Shown: positions 26,720 through 35,660, numbered from the stretch's first letter. The stretch is DNA of 64,000 nucleotides from Pseudoruegeria sp. SHC-113 (GCF_025376885.1 NZ_JAHUBR010000001.1:1488001-1552000); one strand, 5' to 3'. Notes: generated by a model not told the origin, from the sequence alone. Translations and numbers: made by a program.

Positions 26720-27144
26720 CAGATCACCCCCAGAATGTGTTTGAACAGAACGACGGTGACGCCGCCGGCGAGGATGTAGAAAACCGTCGCCACGATGCCG
26801 CGCAGGCTGAGCCGCGAGATGCCGCAGACGCCATGGCCGGAGGTGCAGCCATTGGCCAGCCGCGTCCCGACGCCCACCAAGAGCCCGGCGGCGATCAGCA
26901 CCCAGAGCTTGCTGGTGATGTTGGTTTCGATGGGGCCAAACAGCAGGGCCAGCAGGCCCGGCACCGCGATAAGCCCGGCGATGAAGGCGATGTTCTCGCC
27001 GGTCTGCCGCCCGGCGCTGCCGTCTGCAAGGCTGCCAAGAATGCCGCTTGCGCCCATGATCCGCCCGTTCAGGAGCAGGAAGAGGGCGCCCGCGACGCCG
27101 ATCAGCGCGCCGCCGATCAGCCCGTAGATCCAGTCGATGGGCAT
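26719..27144 (-). CDS. YeeE/YedE-family sulfur transport membrane protein (first half)
   Basis: The 141-residue protein has about four helices and the motif GTRLANGCTSGHGVCGISRL with two cysteines, the conserved YeeE/YedE site for relaying sulfur species. Start MPIDWIYG at 27144 follows AGGACACTCCC; the open frame continues upstream to 27219, through the operator-like palindrome, so the shorter start is chosen. It is the first gene of a three-gene sulfur operon. Confidence 0.88.
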   Translation of the reverse strand: MPIDWIYGLIGGALIGVAGALFLLLNGRIMGASGILGSLADGSAGRQTGENIAFIAGLIAVPGLLALLFGPIETNITSKLWVLIAAGLLVGVGTRLANGCTSGHGVCGISRLSLRGIVATVFYILAGGVTVVLFKHILGVI

Positions 27145-27177
27145 GGGAGTGTCCTTTTGATGCCGATGTTTCCGGTA

Positions 27178-27203
27178 ACACATATGCATAAAGCAATATG
27201 TGT
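27178..27203. promoter_or_regulatory. Operator-like palindrome upstream of the sulfur operon
   Basis: Perfect 8-bp arms ACACATAT (27178-27185) and ATATGTGT (27196-27203) are separated by 10 bp in an AT-rich patch, 34 bp upstream of the first YeeE/YedE start. ArsR-type persulfide sensors (BigR/SqrR/YgaV) bind such sites in front of similar operons. No such regulator is encoded nearby, so the binding protein is a guess. Confidence 0.55.
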
Positions 27204-27284
27204 CAAGCTTTCTGAGCATCGGTTGACCTGTATCAAGGCAGAAAGGGTGGCAAGCGCCTCTGACTAAAGAAAAAGGAGGCTGTG

Positions 27285-27611
27285 ATGATCAACACCGAAG
27301 AGCGCCGCGCGCAGCTGCTGAAGCGCAAAGCAGAGCTGACGGAGCGGCTTCAGGCCATCGAAACCGAGCTGGATTCGCACCAGAGCCGCGATTGGGAGGA
27401 ACTTGCCACCGAGCGCGAGGGCGATGAGGTGCTGGAGGGCATGGGCAGCAGCGGTCAGGCCGAGTTGCGGCAATTGGAGATTGCCCTGAAGCGCCTTGAT
27501 GAGGGAGACTACGGCTATTGCGTGCAATGCGGCGAGGAGATCGCGGCCCAAAGGCTCGATCTTCTGCCCACCACGCCGCTCTGCGCGCCCTGCGCCGCGA
27601 AGACAGCCTGA
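27285..27611 (+). CDS. DksA/TraR-type C4 zinc-finger protein
   Basis: The 108-residue protein has an N-terminal coiled coil (about 1-35, then EEL-TERE segment) and a C-terminal C4 zinc finger (YCVQCGEEI ... LCAPCAA). DksA-type proteins bind in the RNA polymerase secondary channel; this one is of the short class. The ribosome site AAGGAGG is at 27273-27279 and ATG 27285 is favoured; an in-frame GTG lies 3 bp before. Its neighbour at 27662 follows by 50 bp. Confidence 0.9.
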   Translation: MINTEERRAQLLKRKAELTERLQAIETELDSHQSRDWEELATEREGDEVLEGMGSSGQAELRQLEIALKRLDEGDYGYCVQCGEEIAAQRLDLLPTTPLCAPCAAKTA

Positions 27612-27661
27612 CCAAACGCCCGACCACCGATCCAGACCGAGACCACGAGGGGAGACACGAC

Positions 27662-27880
27662 ATGGCATTTGAAAACCTCAAGGCGGCCATCCTGATGCTG
27701 CTGGACGAGATCGAGAAAGCCCCGGAGGATTCCCATGTCCTTCAGGAGGAGCTGCGCGAGAAGATCTCGGAACTCAAAGCGCTGGGCATGCCCGTGCCTG
27801 ACGATATCACCCGCCTCGAAGACGCGCTGGAGCGCGATCTGGAAGAGGGCGAGGATCCGTTCGACAACATGCCGGTCTAA
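27662..27880 (+). CDS. Small acidic helical protein, unknown function
   Basis: The 72-residue, strongly acidic protein begins MAFENLKAAILMLLDEIEKA and ends in EEGEDPFDNMPV. It is predicted to be helical, with no signal or membrane segment. The ribosome site GAGGGGAGA lies 7-15 bp upstream. It is probably co-transcribed with the DksA-like gene. I do not recognise its family. Confidence 0.7.
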   Translation: MAFENLKAAILMLLDEIEKAPEDSHVLQEELREKISELKALGMPVPDDITRLEDALERDLEEGEDPFDNMPV

Positions 27881-27909
27881 GCCGGCCTCGGGCCGCTTTA
27901 CGGCCTGCC

Positions 27910-27932
27910 AAGGGGCGGTCCTTCCGCCCCTT
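27910..27932 (+). terminator. Hairpin after the DksA-like unit
   Basis: A perfect 9-bp stem AAGGGGCGG (27910-27918) with CCGCCCCTT (27924-27932) has a 5-nt loop and follows the stop at 27880. No T run, so termination would be weak. Confidence 0.5.
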
Positions 27933-28121
27933 GACGTTCGCGCGCTTGCTTTGATGCGCGCCTGCGAACATACTCAGTGCCAGAACTGCATCCGTTTTTT
28001 GAAACGGCAACAAGGAAGGCCCGCGCCGGGCTTCTCCGGCAAGGGCATCGCGGCACAGGACAGGCCGTCAGCCCGCTGATCGCTTTCGTTTCTAAGCCGC
28101 GTCGAAACTGAGGGAGCGGCC

Positions 28122-30026
28122 ATGTCAAGCGGTGTTGTCACCCAACATGAGGGCGATCTTGCCATTCTCACGCCACCGGTGCGGCTGCAGAGCCGCTTCT
28201 GCGCGCCGACGCTCAGCGATTTGGCGCAGGCCATCGAGGCAGCGGAGCGCAACACGGCTGTTCATGCCATCCTGATCGAACTGGGGCAGGGGCGCGGCGG
28301 CACGCTGGCCGATCTGCTGGAAACCGATCCCAAGGTGGCGGCCGATTTGGGCCAGCTCTGTGACCGCGTGGAGGCCTGCGGCAAACCGGTGATCGCGCGG
28401 CTGTCGGGCCGGGTGCGCGCGGGCACGGCGGCGCTGGCGCTGGCGTGTCATTACCGGCTGGTCACGAAGGAGGCGCAGCTTGACTTCCCCGCGGCCCGGC
28501 TGGGGCTGGTGCCCGCCGGTGGGGTGACCCAGCGCTTGCCGCGGATCGCGGGCGCGGAGGTGGCGCTCTCCCTTCTGCAGACAGGCGCGGCCATGGGAGC
28601 GGCCGAGATGGAGGCCGCGGGCCTTTCTGATGGGCTCCTGCCCGATGTCACCCGCGATGCGGCGCTGGCAGGTGTCAGGGCGCTGGGCGATATAGCCCCG
28701 CGCCCCGCGCGCGCGCGCAGGGAGGGGCTTGCCGATGGGGCCGCGTTTCAGGCGGCTCTGGCCCGGGGGCGGGCGTCTGCGGATTCGCAGCGCCGCCCTT
28801 CGGCCCTCGCCATTGCCGATTGCGTGGAAAGCGCGCAACTGCTGCCCTTTGAGGCGGGCTGCGCGCGCGAGTTGACCGCGTTGCAGGACGCAGCCGACAC
28901 CGACGCCGCCCGCGCCCTGCGCCATGCGTTGCAGGCCGAGCGCCGGGCCACGTTGCTGCCGGAGGCCTTCAAGCCCAGCGAAGGCGCGCAGCCCGCGCCC
29001 ACGCGCATCCGCCGCGTGGTCATGGCCGCCGGTGGCCGCGATGTGCCAGCATTGGCTTTTGCTTTCCTCATTGCCGGGGTGGAGGTTGTTCTATTCGAAG
29101 AGCGACAGGCGCCGCTGGAGGCCTCGCTGACAGAGACGGGCGCTTTGCTGGAGAGCCTGCTGAAGGCCGGGGCGATCGATGCGGAAACCCGCAGCCTGTG
29201 CCTGCACAATCTGAATGTGTCCCTCGGCGTGGGCGATCTGGGCATGGCGGGGCTGGCCTATGTGCCGGAAGGCTACGGGGCGGATGAAGCCGCTGCGCTG
29301 GTGTCGGATTTGCACAAGGCGTTGGGTGCGGGCGCGGTGCTGTCGGTGGCCGAACCGGCGCGGCTTGAGGCCCTTGCGGCGGCGCTGCCGGAGGGCACGC
29401 CGCTCTGTGCGCTCGGGTTCGCACAGCCGCTGGAAACCGGCCAGATGGTGGAGATCACGCCGGGCGCGGGCTGTGCGCCGGAGCGGCTGCAGGCGGTTGT
29501 AGGCCTCGTGGCGCGGCTGGCGCGGTTGCCGGTGTTCGTGGATGGCCGCGCGCAGGAGCTGGTGGCGGCGTTGCACCGGGCCCTGACGGATGCGACGGGC
29601 GATCTGATCGCGAAGGGCTGCGAGCCCGAAGCCGTGGTGGCCGCCCTGCGCGGCTGGGGGCTGACGCCTGCGGGCTATGCTTTGCTGCTGGCGCAGGCGC
29701 CGCGAGGCGCAGGCGAAGCTTTGCCGGAGGCGGAGATCGTGGCACTGGTGCTCGCTGCACTGGCCAATGCCGGCGCGCGGCTTGTGGAGGCGGGCGTCGT
29801 GGAGAGCGCCGCCCATGTGGACGCCGCCGCGCTACACGCCTTCGCCTTCCCGCGCTGGAAAGGCGGGCCGATGTTTCAGGCCGATCTCACCGGATTGCTG
29901 ACGGTGCGCAAACACCTGTTGAAACGCGCCGAAGTGAGCGATGCGCCGGTCTGGCAGGTAGCACCTTTGCTGGAGCGTTGCATCCGCAACGGCGAGGCGC
30001 TCGCGCGGGCAGAGCGGGGGGAGTGA
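28122..30026 (+). CDS. FadJ/FadB-like protein with degenerated active sites (probable pseudoenzyme)
   Basis: The 634-residue protein has the domain order of the beta-oxidation multifunctional enzyme: crotonase fold (1-190), Rossmann-like part (about 300-440), and 3-hydroxyacyl-CoA dehydrogenase C-domains. The active-site residues look lost. The crotonase glutamate after GGG is Ala (AGTAALALACHYR), the PE-x-x-LG glutamate is Ala (FPAARLGL), the NAD loop GxGxMG is AAGGRD, the HFFNPxH histidine segment is GFAQPLET, and PGFxxNR is GRAQELV. The frame is intact and codon use matches neighbours, so it is not a decayed pseudogene. It may have a regulatory or structural role. It is convergent with gnd. 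Confidence 0.8.
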   Translation: MSSGVVTQHEGDLAILTPPVRLQSRFCAPTLSDLAQAIEAAERNTAVHAILIELGQGRGGTLADLLETDPKVAADLGQLCDRVEACGKPVIARLSGRVRAGTAALALACHYRLVTKEAQLDFPAARLGLVPAGGVTQRLPRIAGAEVALSLLQTGAAMGAAEMEAAGLSDGLLPDVTRDAALAGVRALGDIAPRPARARREGLADGAAFQAALARGRASADSQRRPSALAIADCVESAQLLPFEAGCARELTALQDAADTDAARALRHALQAERRATLLPEAFKPSEGAQPAPTRIRRVVMAAGGRDVPALAFAFLIAGVEVVLFEERQAPLEASLTETGALLESLLKAGAIDAETRSLCLHNLNVSLGVGDLGMAGLAYVPEGYGADEAAALVSDLHKALGAGAVLSVAEPARLEALAAALPEGTPLCALGFAQPLETGQMVEITPGAGCAPERLQAVVGLVARLARLPVFVDGRAQELVAALHRALTDATGDLIAKGCEPEAVVAALRGWGLTPAGYALLLAQAPRGAGEALPEAEIVALVLAALANAGARLVEAGVVESAAHVDAAALHAFAFPRWKGGPMFQADLTGLLTVRKHLLKRAEVSDAPVWQVAPLLERCIRNGEALARAERGE

Positions 30027-30066
30027 GAATAGTTTACTGCCGCCGCGCAAGCGGTGGCGACGCGTC

Positions 30067-30086
30067 CGCCCGCCCCACGGCGGGCG
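30067..30086. terminator. Hairpin between convergent fadJ-like and gnd genes
   Basis: A perfect 8-bp stem CGCCCGCC (30067-30074) with GGCGGGCG (30079-30086) has a 4-nt loop. No strong T run on either side. Likely a shared weak terminator. Confidence 0.45.
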
Positions 30087-30152
30087 CGTTACTCGCGCCC
30101 ACCTGGGCGAACGCTTGCTCTATGATCAAACGTTCCCAAAAACCGCTGTGGC

Positions 30153-31580
30153 TTAGCCCGCGTGGCTGCCCCACGGCCCGTGGTGCGCCCCCTCTGCGTC
30201 GAGCCGCTCAAAGCTGTGCGCGCCGAAGAAATCGCGCTGGGCCTGCACCATATTGGCGGTGCCGCGCGCGGTGCGCATCGTGTCGAAATAGCCAAGCGCG
30301 GCGCTCATTGCCGGCACAGGAATGCCATGGGCCACGGCCACGCCCACGACCTTGCGCAGGGAGCCATGGGTTTTCTTCATGAAATCAGCGAAGTAGGGCG
30401 CAAACATCAGGTTGCGCGCGGGATCTTCGCTCAAAGCCGAGGCCATGTCATTCAGCATGGAGGAGCGGATGATGCAACCCTCACGCCAAACTTCCGCGAT
30501 GGCAGGCATCGGCAGACGCCAGCCATAGGTCGCACCTGCGGTGTCCAGAAGCGCGAAGCCCTGCGCGTAGCACATGATCTTGCCCGCGATCAGCGCCGCT
30601 TCCAGATCCTCGATGTTGAGCGTGCCCTCCGCCAGCGCCTGCGGCGCGGCGCCGAACAGATCCTGCCCCGCCTTGCGCGTGTCCACGGCAGCCGACATGT
30701 TGCGCGCCGCCACGGCGGCCTCGATCACCGGCACCGGCGCGCCGACCTGCTGGCTTTCGATCACCGTCCAGCGCCCGGTGCCCTTCTGGCCCGCGCGATC
30801 GAGGATGATGTCGAGCACCGGTTTGCCGGTGGCCGGATCCATGGCCTGGCTCACCTTGCCGGAGATCTCAACGAGGTAGCTCTGCAGCGTGCCCTCGTTC
30901 CAGCGCTCAAACACTGCGCCGCAGTCCGCAGCCGCCATGCCCAGCCCGTCGCGCATCACGCCGTAGCCTTCCGCGATAAGCTGCATGTCGGCGTATTCGA
31001 TGCCGTTGTGCACGGTTTTCACGAAATGGCCCGCACCGCCGTCGCCCATCCATGTGGCGCAGGGCTGGCCGTCGTATTTGGCCGAGATGGCCTCAAGGAT
31101 GTGGCTCACGCGATCCCAGCAGGCCTTCGGCCCGCCACCCATGATCGAGGGCCCGTGCCGCGCGCCTTCCTCGCCACCAGAGACGCCGATCCCGAGGTAG
31201 GGCACGCCAGCGGCCTCGGCTTCAGCGGCGCGGCGGTTGGTGTCGTGGAAATTGGCGTTGCCGGCGTCGATGATCAGGTCATCAGCATCCAGCAACGGGC
31301 GCAGGGCGGCAATCTGCTCGTCCACGGCGGCCCCGGCGGGCACCATCAGGATGATCGCGCGCGGCTTGGCGATGGAGGCCACCAGAGCTTCCAGCGTTTT
31401 CGTCGGCGTTAGGCGGCTGGCCAGATCGCCGGGCTCTTTGGCGGCGGTCTCCATGAACTCATCCGTCTTGGCCGCGGTGCGGTTGAAAACGGAAATGGCG
31501 AAGCCTTTCTCGGCGATGTTCATCGCCAGCATCGCGCCCATGGTGCCAAGGCCGATCAGGCCGATCTCGGAAGTGCTCAT
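30153..31580 (-). CDS. gnd: 6-phosphogluconate dehydrogenase, decarboxylating
   Basis: The 475-residue enzyme converts 6-phosphogluconate and NADP+ to ribulose 5-phosphate and CO2. It has the N-terminal Rossmann motif GLGTMGAMLAMNIAEKG, the substrate-site KTVHNGIEYADMQ with the catalytic lysine, and the typical all-helical C-domain. Length matches the dimeric class (about 468). No other pentose-phosphate gene is next to it. Confidence 0.96.
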   Translation of the reverse strand: MSTSEIGLIGLGTMGAMLAMNIAEKGFAISVFNRTAAKTDEFMETAAKEPGDLASRLTPTKTLEALVASIAKPRAIILMVPAGAAVDEQIAALRPLLDADDLIIDAGNANFHDTNRRAAEAEAAGVPYLGIGVSGGEEGARHGPSIMGGGPKACWDRVSHILEAISAKYDGQPCATWMGDGGAGHFVKTVHNGIEYADMQLIAEGYGVMRDGLGMAAADCGAVFERWNEGTLQSYLVEISGKVSQAMDPATGKPVLDIILDRAGQKGTGRWTVIESQQVGAPVPVIEAAVAARNMSAAVDTRKAGQDLFGAAPQALAEGTLNIEDLEAALIAGKIMCYAQGFALLDTAGATYGWRLPMPAIAEVWREGCIIRSSMLNDMASALSEDPARNLMFAPYFADFMKKTHGSLRKVVGVAVAHGIPVPAMSAALGYFDTMRTARGTANMVQAQRDFFGAHSFERLDAEGAHHGPWGSHAG

Positions 31581-31746
31581 ATGGGTTTGTCCTCGTGCAG
31601 CAGCCGCCTGCGCCGCGTGTCACGGGCGCAGGAACGGGAATGTTTGCGGTATCATTAAGGATGTGGGAAGGGATTTGAAACCCATGGCTTACGCGGCAGT
31701 GCAGCAAGCCTGCGTGCCAATCTTGCACGCCAAGCCTGCGCAGCTG

Positions 31747-31962
31747 TCAGGCGAAGAAAACGCCGAGCGCCACCAGCATCAGCCCGATCACCGAGAGAAA
31801 CAGCGCACCCATGTTCAGCGCCACGAGCCCTTTCAGGCGCAGCTGCATGTCCTCGCCCTGCAGCCCCTCGCGCTTGGCCTTGGCGGCCACGTAGATGCAA
31901 TAGATCAGCCCCACGAGCCCCAGCACCGAGAACGCCGCTCCGATCCAGACCATAAACGCCAT
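31747..31962 (-). CDS. Small membrane protein, unknown function
   Basis: The 71-residue protein has two membrane helices (about 4-26 and 46-70) joined by a charged loop (KAKREGLQGEDMQLRLKG). The start ATG 31962 follows GGAAGGAA. It is read away from gapR, which lies divergently 150 bp away. No recognisable motif. Confidence 0.75.
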   Translation of the reverse strand: MAFMVWIGAAFSVLGLVGLIYCIYVAAKAKREGLQGEDMQLRLKGLVALNMGALFLSVIGLMLVALGVFFA

Positions 31963-32112
31963 GCCATTTCCTTCCACAGGGGATTTGCCGTTGCCCCAGC
32001 GCCTAGCCCAAGGGGGCAGGGCAGGCAACCCCTTGCAGGGCGGCGCGGGCCAAGCTAGCAAGGGCCCCACGCCACGAGATCCAGACTTCCAACCAGAGAC
32101 AGAGAGCAGGCC

Positions 32113-32379
32113 ATGGACATCGAAGAAAGCCAGGTGGATGCAACCTACCGCGTGACAGCCGACGAGCTGCGCCAGTTCATCGAGCGCTACGAGCGCCTCG
32201 AAGCGGAAAAGAAAGACATCGCCGATCAGCAGAAAGAGGTGATGGCCGAGGCCAAGGGCCGGGGCTATGACACCAAGGTGATGCGCAAGATCATCGCGCT
32301 GCGCAAACGCGAAGCCCATGACATCGCCGAGGAAGAAGCGGTGCTGGAGATGTACAAGGAAGCGCTCGGCATGAGCTGA
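32113..32379 (+). CDS. gapR: GapR-family nucleoid-associated protein (DUF2312, UPF0335)
   Basis: The 88-residue protein is the full-length DUF2312 protein (VTADELRQFIERYERLE; AKGRGYDTKVMRKIIALRK). In Caulobacter, GapR encircles overtwisted AT-rich DNA and helps replication and segregation. The family is typical of Alphaproteobacteria. A coiled coil fills the N-terminal half. It stands alone, in front of the P-loop gene. Confidence 0.92.
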   Translation: MDIEESQVDATYRVTADELRQFIERYERLEAEKKDIADQQKEVMAEAKGRGYDTKVMRKIIALRKREAHDIAEEEAVLEMYKEALGMS

Positions 32380-32475
32380 GGCCGCACAGCCAATGGCCCG
32401 GCCGGAATTTCGCGGCCGGGTTTGCCCCACAAGACAGGTTTTTCAGACAAGTTCTTTCAGCCCAAGAGGTGCCCT

Positions 32476-32973
32476 ATGCCGCAGCCCCCCGCCGTTCTTC
32501 ACATGCTCTGTGGCAAGATCGCGTCCGGCAAATCCACGCTGGCGGCGCAACTGGCCGCGGCCCCGGCCACGGTGCTGATCTCGGAGGATGACTGGCTCGC
32601 GGCGCTCTTCGGCGCGCAGATGCAGAGCCCGGCGGACTACCTGACCTGTGCCGAAAAACTGCAGGGCGTGATGGGTCCGCATGTGGTTTCGCTGCTGCGC
32701 GAAGGGCTTTCGGTGGTGCTGGATTTCCCGGCCAACACACCGGCGCAACGCGCCTGGATGCGCGGCATCGTGGAGACCGCGGGCGTTGTCCATGAGATGC
32801 ATGTGATCGAAGCCCCGGACGCGCTCTGCCTGCAAAGGCTCAAGGCCCGCAACGCGCAAGGCGATCACCCTTTCGCTGCCACGGAAGAGCAGTTCCACCG
32901 CTTCACCAAACACTACAGGCCGCCTGCGGCGGACGAGGGCTTCTTGCTGGTGGCGCATACGGCGATGCCCTGA
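32476..32973 (+). CDS. AAA/zeta-type P-loop kinase-like protein
   Basis: This 165-residue protein has the Walker A motif CGKIASGKSTLA at about 12-23 and an aspartate-rich LISEDDW segment, as in small ATP-dependent kinases of the zeta-toxin/gluconokinase-like group. The substrate is unknown. Start ATG 32476 follows AAGAGGT. No antitoxin-like gene precedes it, so it is unlikely to be a toxin. Confidence 0.8.
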   Translation: MPQPPAVLHMLCGKIASGKSTLAAQLAAAPATVLISEDDWLAALFGAQMQSPADYLTCAEKLQGVMGPHVVSLLREGLSVVLDFPANTPAQRAWMRGIVETAGVVHEMHVIEAPDALCLQRLKARNAQGDHPFAATEEQFHRFTKHYRPPAADEGFLLVAHTAMP

Positions 32974-32978
32974 GGCCC

Positions 32979-33866
32979 TCAGGGCGCGAGGAAGGTCACC
33001 CCGGGCATGCGGGCGATCAGGTCCACATCTTCCTCGTAGATGTCGGAGAGGCGGTCCACGTCCTCTTCCGTCCAACCGGGCAGATCCAGCTCCACCTCGA
33101 TGGCGTCCTCGATGGCGTATTTGTCAAGGAAAGCGGCCATGATCCGGCGCAGGTGGACTTCCGTCACGGGAGGGTGCGTCTCAAGATATTCCTTGAAGCG
33201 GCGCATGCCCTCTTTCTTCATGATCTGTGCCAGCACCTCGTAGCGGCCCACGAACTCGGTGCCGTGATCCACCCCGGCAAATTCGCGCATCACCTGCGGC
33301 CAGATCAGCGGCGTATCCTCGTTGCACCAGACGGTGAGCGGGGCCGAAGGATTGGCGGCGCGGATGCGGGTGATCACGTCCGACCACAGAAGCGCGCTGG
33401 CATCCGTCATGCCGTACCATTCGGCAAAGCTCTTGTTCTTCACCCGAGCTGCGATGGTGGGCAGGAAGGTGGCCGGGTTGGCGATGGCGAGGAAAAACTC
33501 CACCTCGTGGCCATGAAACAGGTTCGTGAGACCGGCGATCTTGTCCCCGGCGCGGGCGTAGAGCGTGCCGTGCTCCAGCACCTTCTGCTGAACGCAGATG
33601 AAATGCTCGTTCGACAGCAGCAGCCGCGTAGCGCCTTCGTCCTCCACCAGATCGTCAAACAGCGCCTGCTGGGCGTCATCATTGGGGCGCGCATTGTTGA
33701 GCGCCTGCATCGTTTCGCGGATCATCGTGCGGTAGCGGGTGGGGGCAGGGGCCACGATGCCCTGTTCCGACAGGATGTCCCGGTTCTTGAGCATGCCCTT
33801 GATCAGGCGGTCGCCGTCGGTGGAATGGGCTCCGAGGTGTATCGCTACCTGCATGGGCGTGATCAT
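32979..33866 (-). CDS. Degenerate sulfotransferase-like protein, unknown function
   Basis: The 295-residue cytoplasmic protein begins with a strand and helix pattern QVAIHLGAHSTDGDRLIKGM followed by ILSEQGIVAP. This resembles the start of membrane-type sulfotransferases (LHIGAxKTGTTxLQ...L...GI), but the PAPS-binding Lys-Thr-Gly-Thr is replaced by STDGD. The C-terminus is rich in Glu and Asp. Start 33866 (or ATG 33854) is uncertain. It ends 5 bp from the convergent P-loop gene. Catalysis is doubtful; the family assignment is from the N-terminal pattern only. Confidence 0.65.
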   Translation of the reverse strand: MITPMQVAIHLGAHSTDGDRLIKGMLKNRDILSEQGIVAPAPTRYRTMIRETMQALNNARPNDDAQQALFDDLVEDEGATRLLLSNEHFICVQQKVLEHGTLYARAGDKIAGLTNLFHGHEVEFFLAIANPATFLPTIAARVKNKSFAEWYGMTDASALLWSDVITRIRAANPSAPLTVWCNEDTPLIWPQVMREFAGVDHGTEFVGRYEVLAQIMKKEGMRRFKEYLETHPPVTEVHLRRIMAAFLDKYAIEDAIEVELDLPGWTEEDVDRLSDIYEEDVDLIARMPGVTFLAP

Positions 33867-33944
33867 CCGCTTCTTCTTCTTGAGTGGCCTTAGTATATAC
33901 GCGGAAATCTGGACACTTAAACTGCTTTCCGCTAGGCCGCAGAC

Positions 33945-35603
33945 ATGACAGAGACGACCGCCCCCGAAACCGCCACAGGTGCCCGCAAAAGGTGCATCAG
34001 CCCGTGGTCCGTGGGGGCTGTGTTGGTGGCGGCGCTGGTGCTCGCGCCGATCCTCGCGGTGGTCTGGATCGCTTTCAACCCGTCCGAGAACATCTGGCCG
34101 CACCTCATGGCCACCACCCTGCCGCGCTACCTGAAAACGACCTTCGTGATGGCGGCCTCCGTGGGCGTGATCACGGCCTTCGTGGGGGCGGGCTGCGCGT
34201 GGATGCTGACGATGTACCGCTTCCCGGCCGCGCGCTACCTGCAGTGGCTGCTGCTGCTGCCGCTGGCGATCCCGGCCTATGTGGGGGCCTATGCGCTGGT
34301 GGATTTCCTCGAATACGCCGGGCCTCTGCAAACCGGCCTGCGCCGGATCTTCGGCTGGCAGACCTCCCGCGATTACTGGTTCCCCGAGGTGCGCTCCACC
34401 GGTTTCGCCATCCTCGTTCTGTCGGCGGCGCTGTTTCCCTATGTCTACCTGCTGGCCCGCGCGGCCTTCCGCGAGCAATCCGGCAGCGCCTATGAGGTCG
34501 CCCGGGCGCTGGGCGCGGGGCCGTGGCAGCGCTTCTGGCGGCTGGGCCTGCCGATGGCGCGCCCCGCCATCGCCGTGGGTGCGGCCATCGCCATGATGGA
34601 GACCGTCGCCGATTTCGGCACGATGGATTACTTCGCGGTGCAGACGCTGACCACGGGGATCTTCTCGGTTTGGCTGGAAAGCAACAACGCCGGTGGTGCG
34701 GCGCAGCTGGCGGGCGTGGTGCTTCTGCTGGTGATGCTGCTGGTGACGCTGGAAAAGATCGGCCGCCGCCGCAGCCGCTATTACACCACAAGCCGGGGCC
34801 AGCGCCCGGTGGCGCCCGTCACGCTCACCGGCTGGCGCGGCTGGCTGGCGCTTGGCCTCTGCGCGCTGCCCTTCCTCTTCGGCTTCGTCTTCCCGGTGGC
34901 GGTGATCCTCGATCACGCGCTGGCCAATGCCGAGCGCTGGGCCGATCCGGGGCTGATCGATGCCTTCCTGAACACGCTTTTCGTGGGCGGTGTGGCCGCT
35001 GGTTTCACGGTGATCGCGGCGCTCTTCATGGTCTATGGCGTGCGCCTGAGCGGCGCGCGGCTGCCGCGCCTGCTGCTGCCCGTGACAACCATCGGCTACG
35101 CCGCGCCTGGCGCGGTGCTTGGGGTCGGCATCCTGATCCCGCTGGCCGCGCTCGACAACCGCCTTGCCGACGGCATCCTTGCGCTCACCGGCCATGATCC
35201 GGGGCTGATGCTCACCGGCACCTCCTTCGCGCTGATCTTCGCCTATTTCGTGCGCTTTTTCGCCATTGCCCAGGGCGCGATGGACGGCGCCATGGGCCGC
35301 GTCGCCCCGAACCTGCCGCTGGCCGCGCGCTCGCTGGGCCGCAGCGCCGGGGGGGCGCTGCGCGACGTTTATGCGCCGCTGATGCGCAGCTCGGTGGGGG
35401 CCGCGCTGCTGCTGGTCTTCGTGGATTGCGTGAAGGAACTGCCCGCCACGCTCCTGCTGCGGCCCTTCAACTACAACACGCTGGCCACCCGCGTGTATGA
35501 GCAGGCTTCGCTCGAAAACCTCGGCGACGCCTCCCCCGCCGCCATCCTCGTGATCGGTGTCGGCCTTGCCGCTGTGCTCCTGCTGGCTCGCGCGAGCCGT
35601 TGA
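33945..35603 (+). CDS. Fe(III)-type ABC transporter permease, fused double domain (FbpB-like)
   Basis: The 552-residue membrane protein has about 12 helices in two homologous BPD_transp_1 halves. The EAA loops are seen at SAYEVARALGAGPWQRFWRL and near PLAARSLGRSAGGALRDVY. This double layout is typical of FbpB/AfuB ferric iron permeases (TVADFGTMDYFAVQTLTTG). Neither the binding protein nor the ATPase is adjacent, so it is an orphan in this window. It is divergent from the sulfotransferase-like gene. Confidence 0.88.
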   Translation: MTETTAPETATGARKRCISPWSVGAVLVAALVLAPILAVVWIAFNPSENIWPHLMATTLPRYLKTTFVMAASVGVITAFVGAGCAWMLTMYRFPAARYLQWLLLLPLAIPAYVGAYALVDFLEYAGPLQTGLRRIFGWQTSRDYWFPEVRSTGFAILVLSAALFPYVYLLARAAFREQSGSAYEVARALGAGPWQRFWRLGLPMARPAIAVGAAIAMMETVADFGTMDYFAVQTLTTGIFSVWLESNNAGGAAQLAGVVLLLVMLLVTLEKIGRRRSRYYTTSRGQRPVAPVTLTGWRGWLALGLCALPFLFGFVFPVAVILDHALANAERWADPGLIDAFLNTLFVGGVAAGFTVIAALFMVYGVRLSGARLPRLLLPVTTIGYAAPGAVLGVGILIPLAALDNRLADGILALTGHDPGLMLTGTSFALIFAYFVRFFAIAQGAMDGAMGRVAPNLPLAARSLGRSAGGALRDVYAPLMRSSVGAALLLVFVDCVKELPATLLLRPFNYNTLATRVYEQASLENLGDASPAAILVIGVGLAAVLLLARASR

Positions 35604-35660
35604 GAGGGCCGAAAAAGGGCCTTGCGCGCCCGGCCATCAACGCGTAAATCGCGCGTCAGT

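Noticed and set aside
26291-27196. A single fused YeeE/YedE gene in one frame
   Set aside because: The upstream part of this frame is not protein-like; the first half is encoded in another frame (26719-27144) with a TGATG overlap, giving two separate half-proteins rather than a frameshifted gene.
32476-32973. Zeta-type toxin of a toxin-antitoxin pair
   Set aside because: No short antitoxin gene overlaps or precedes it; gapR upstream is a separate, well-known protein.
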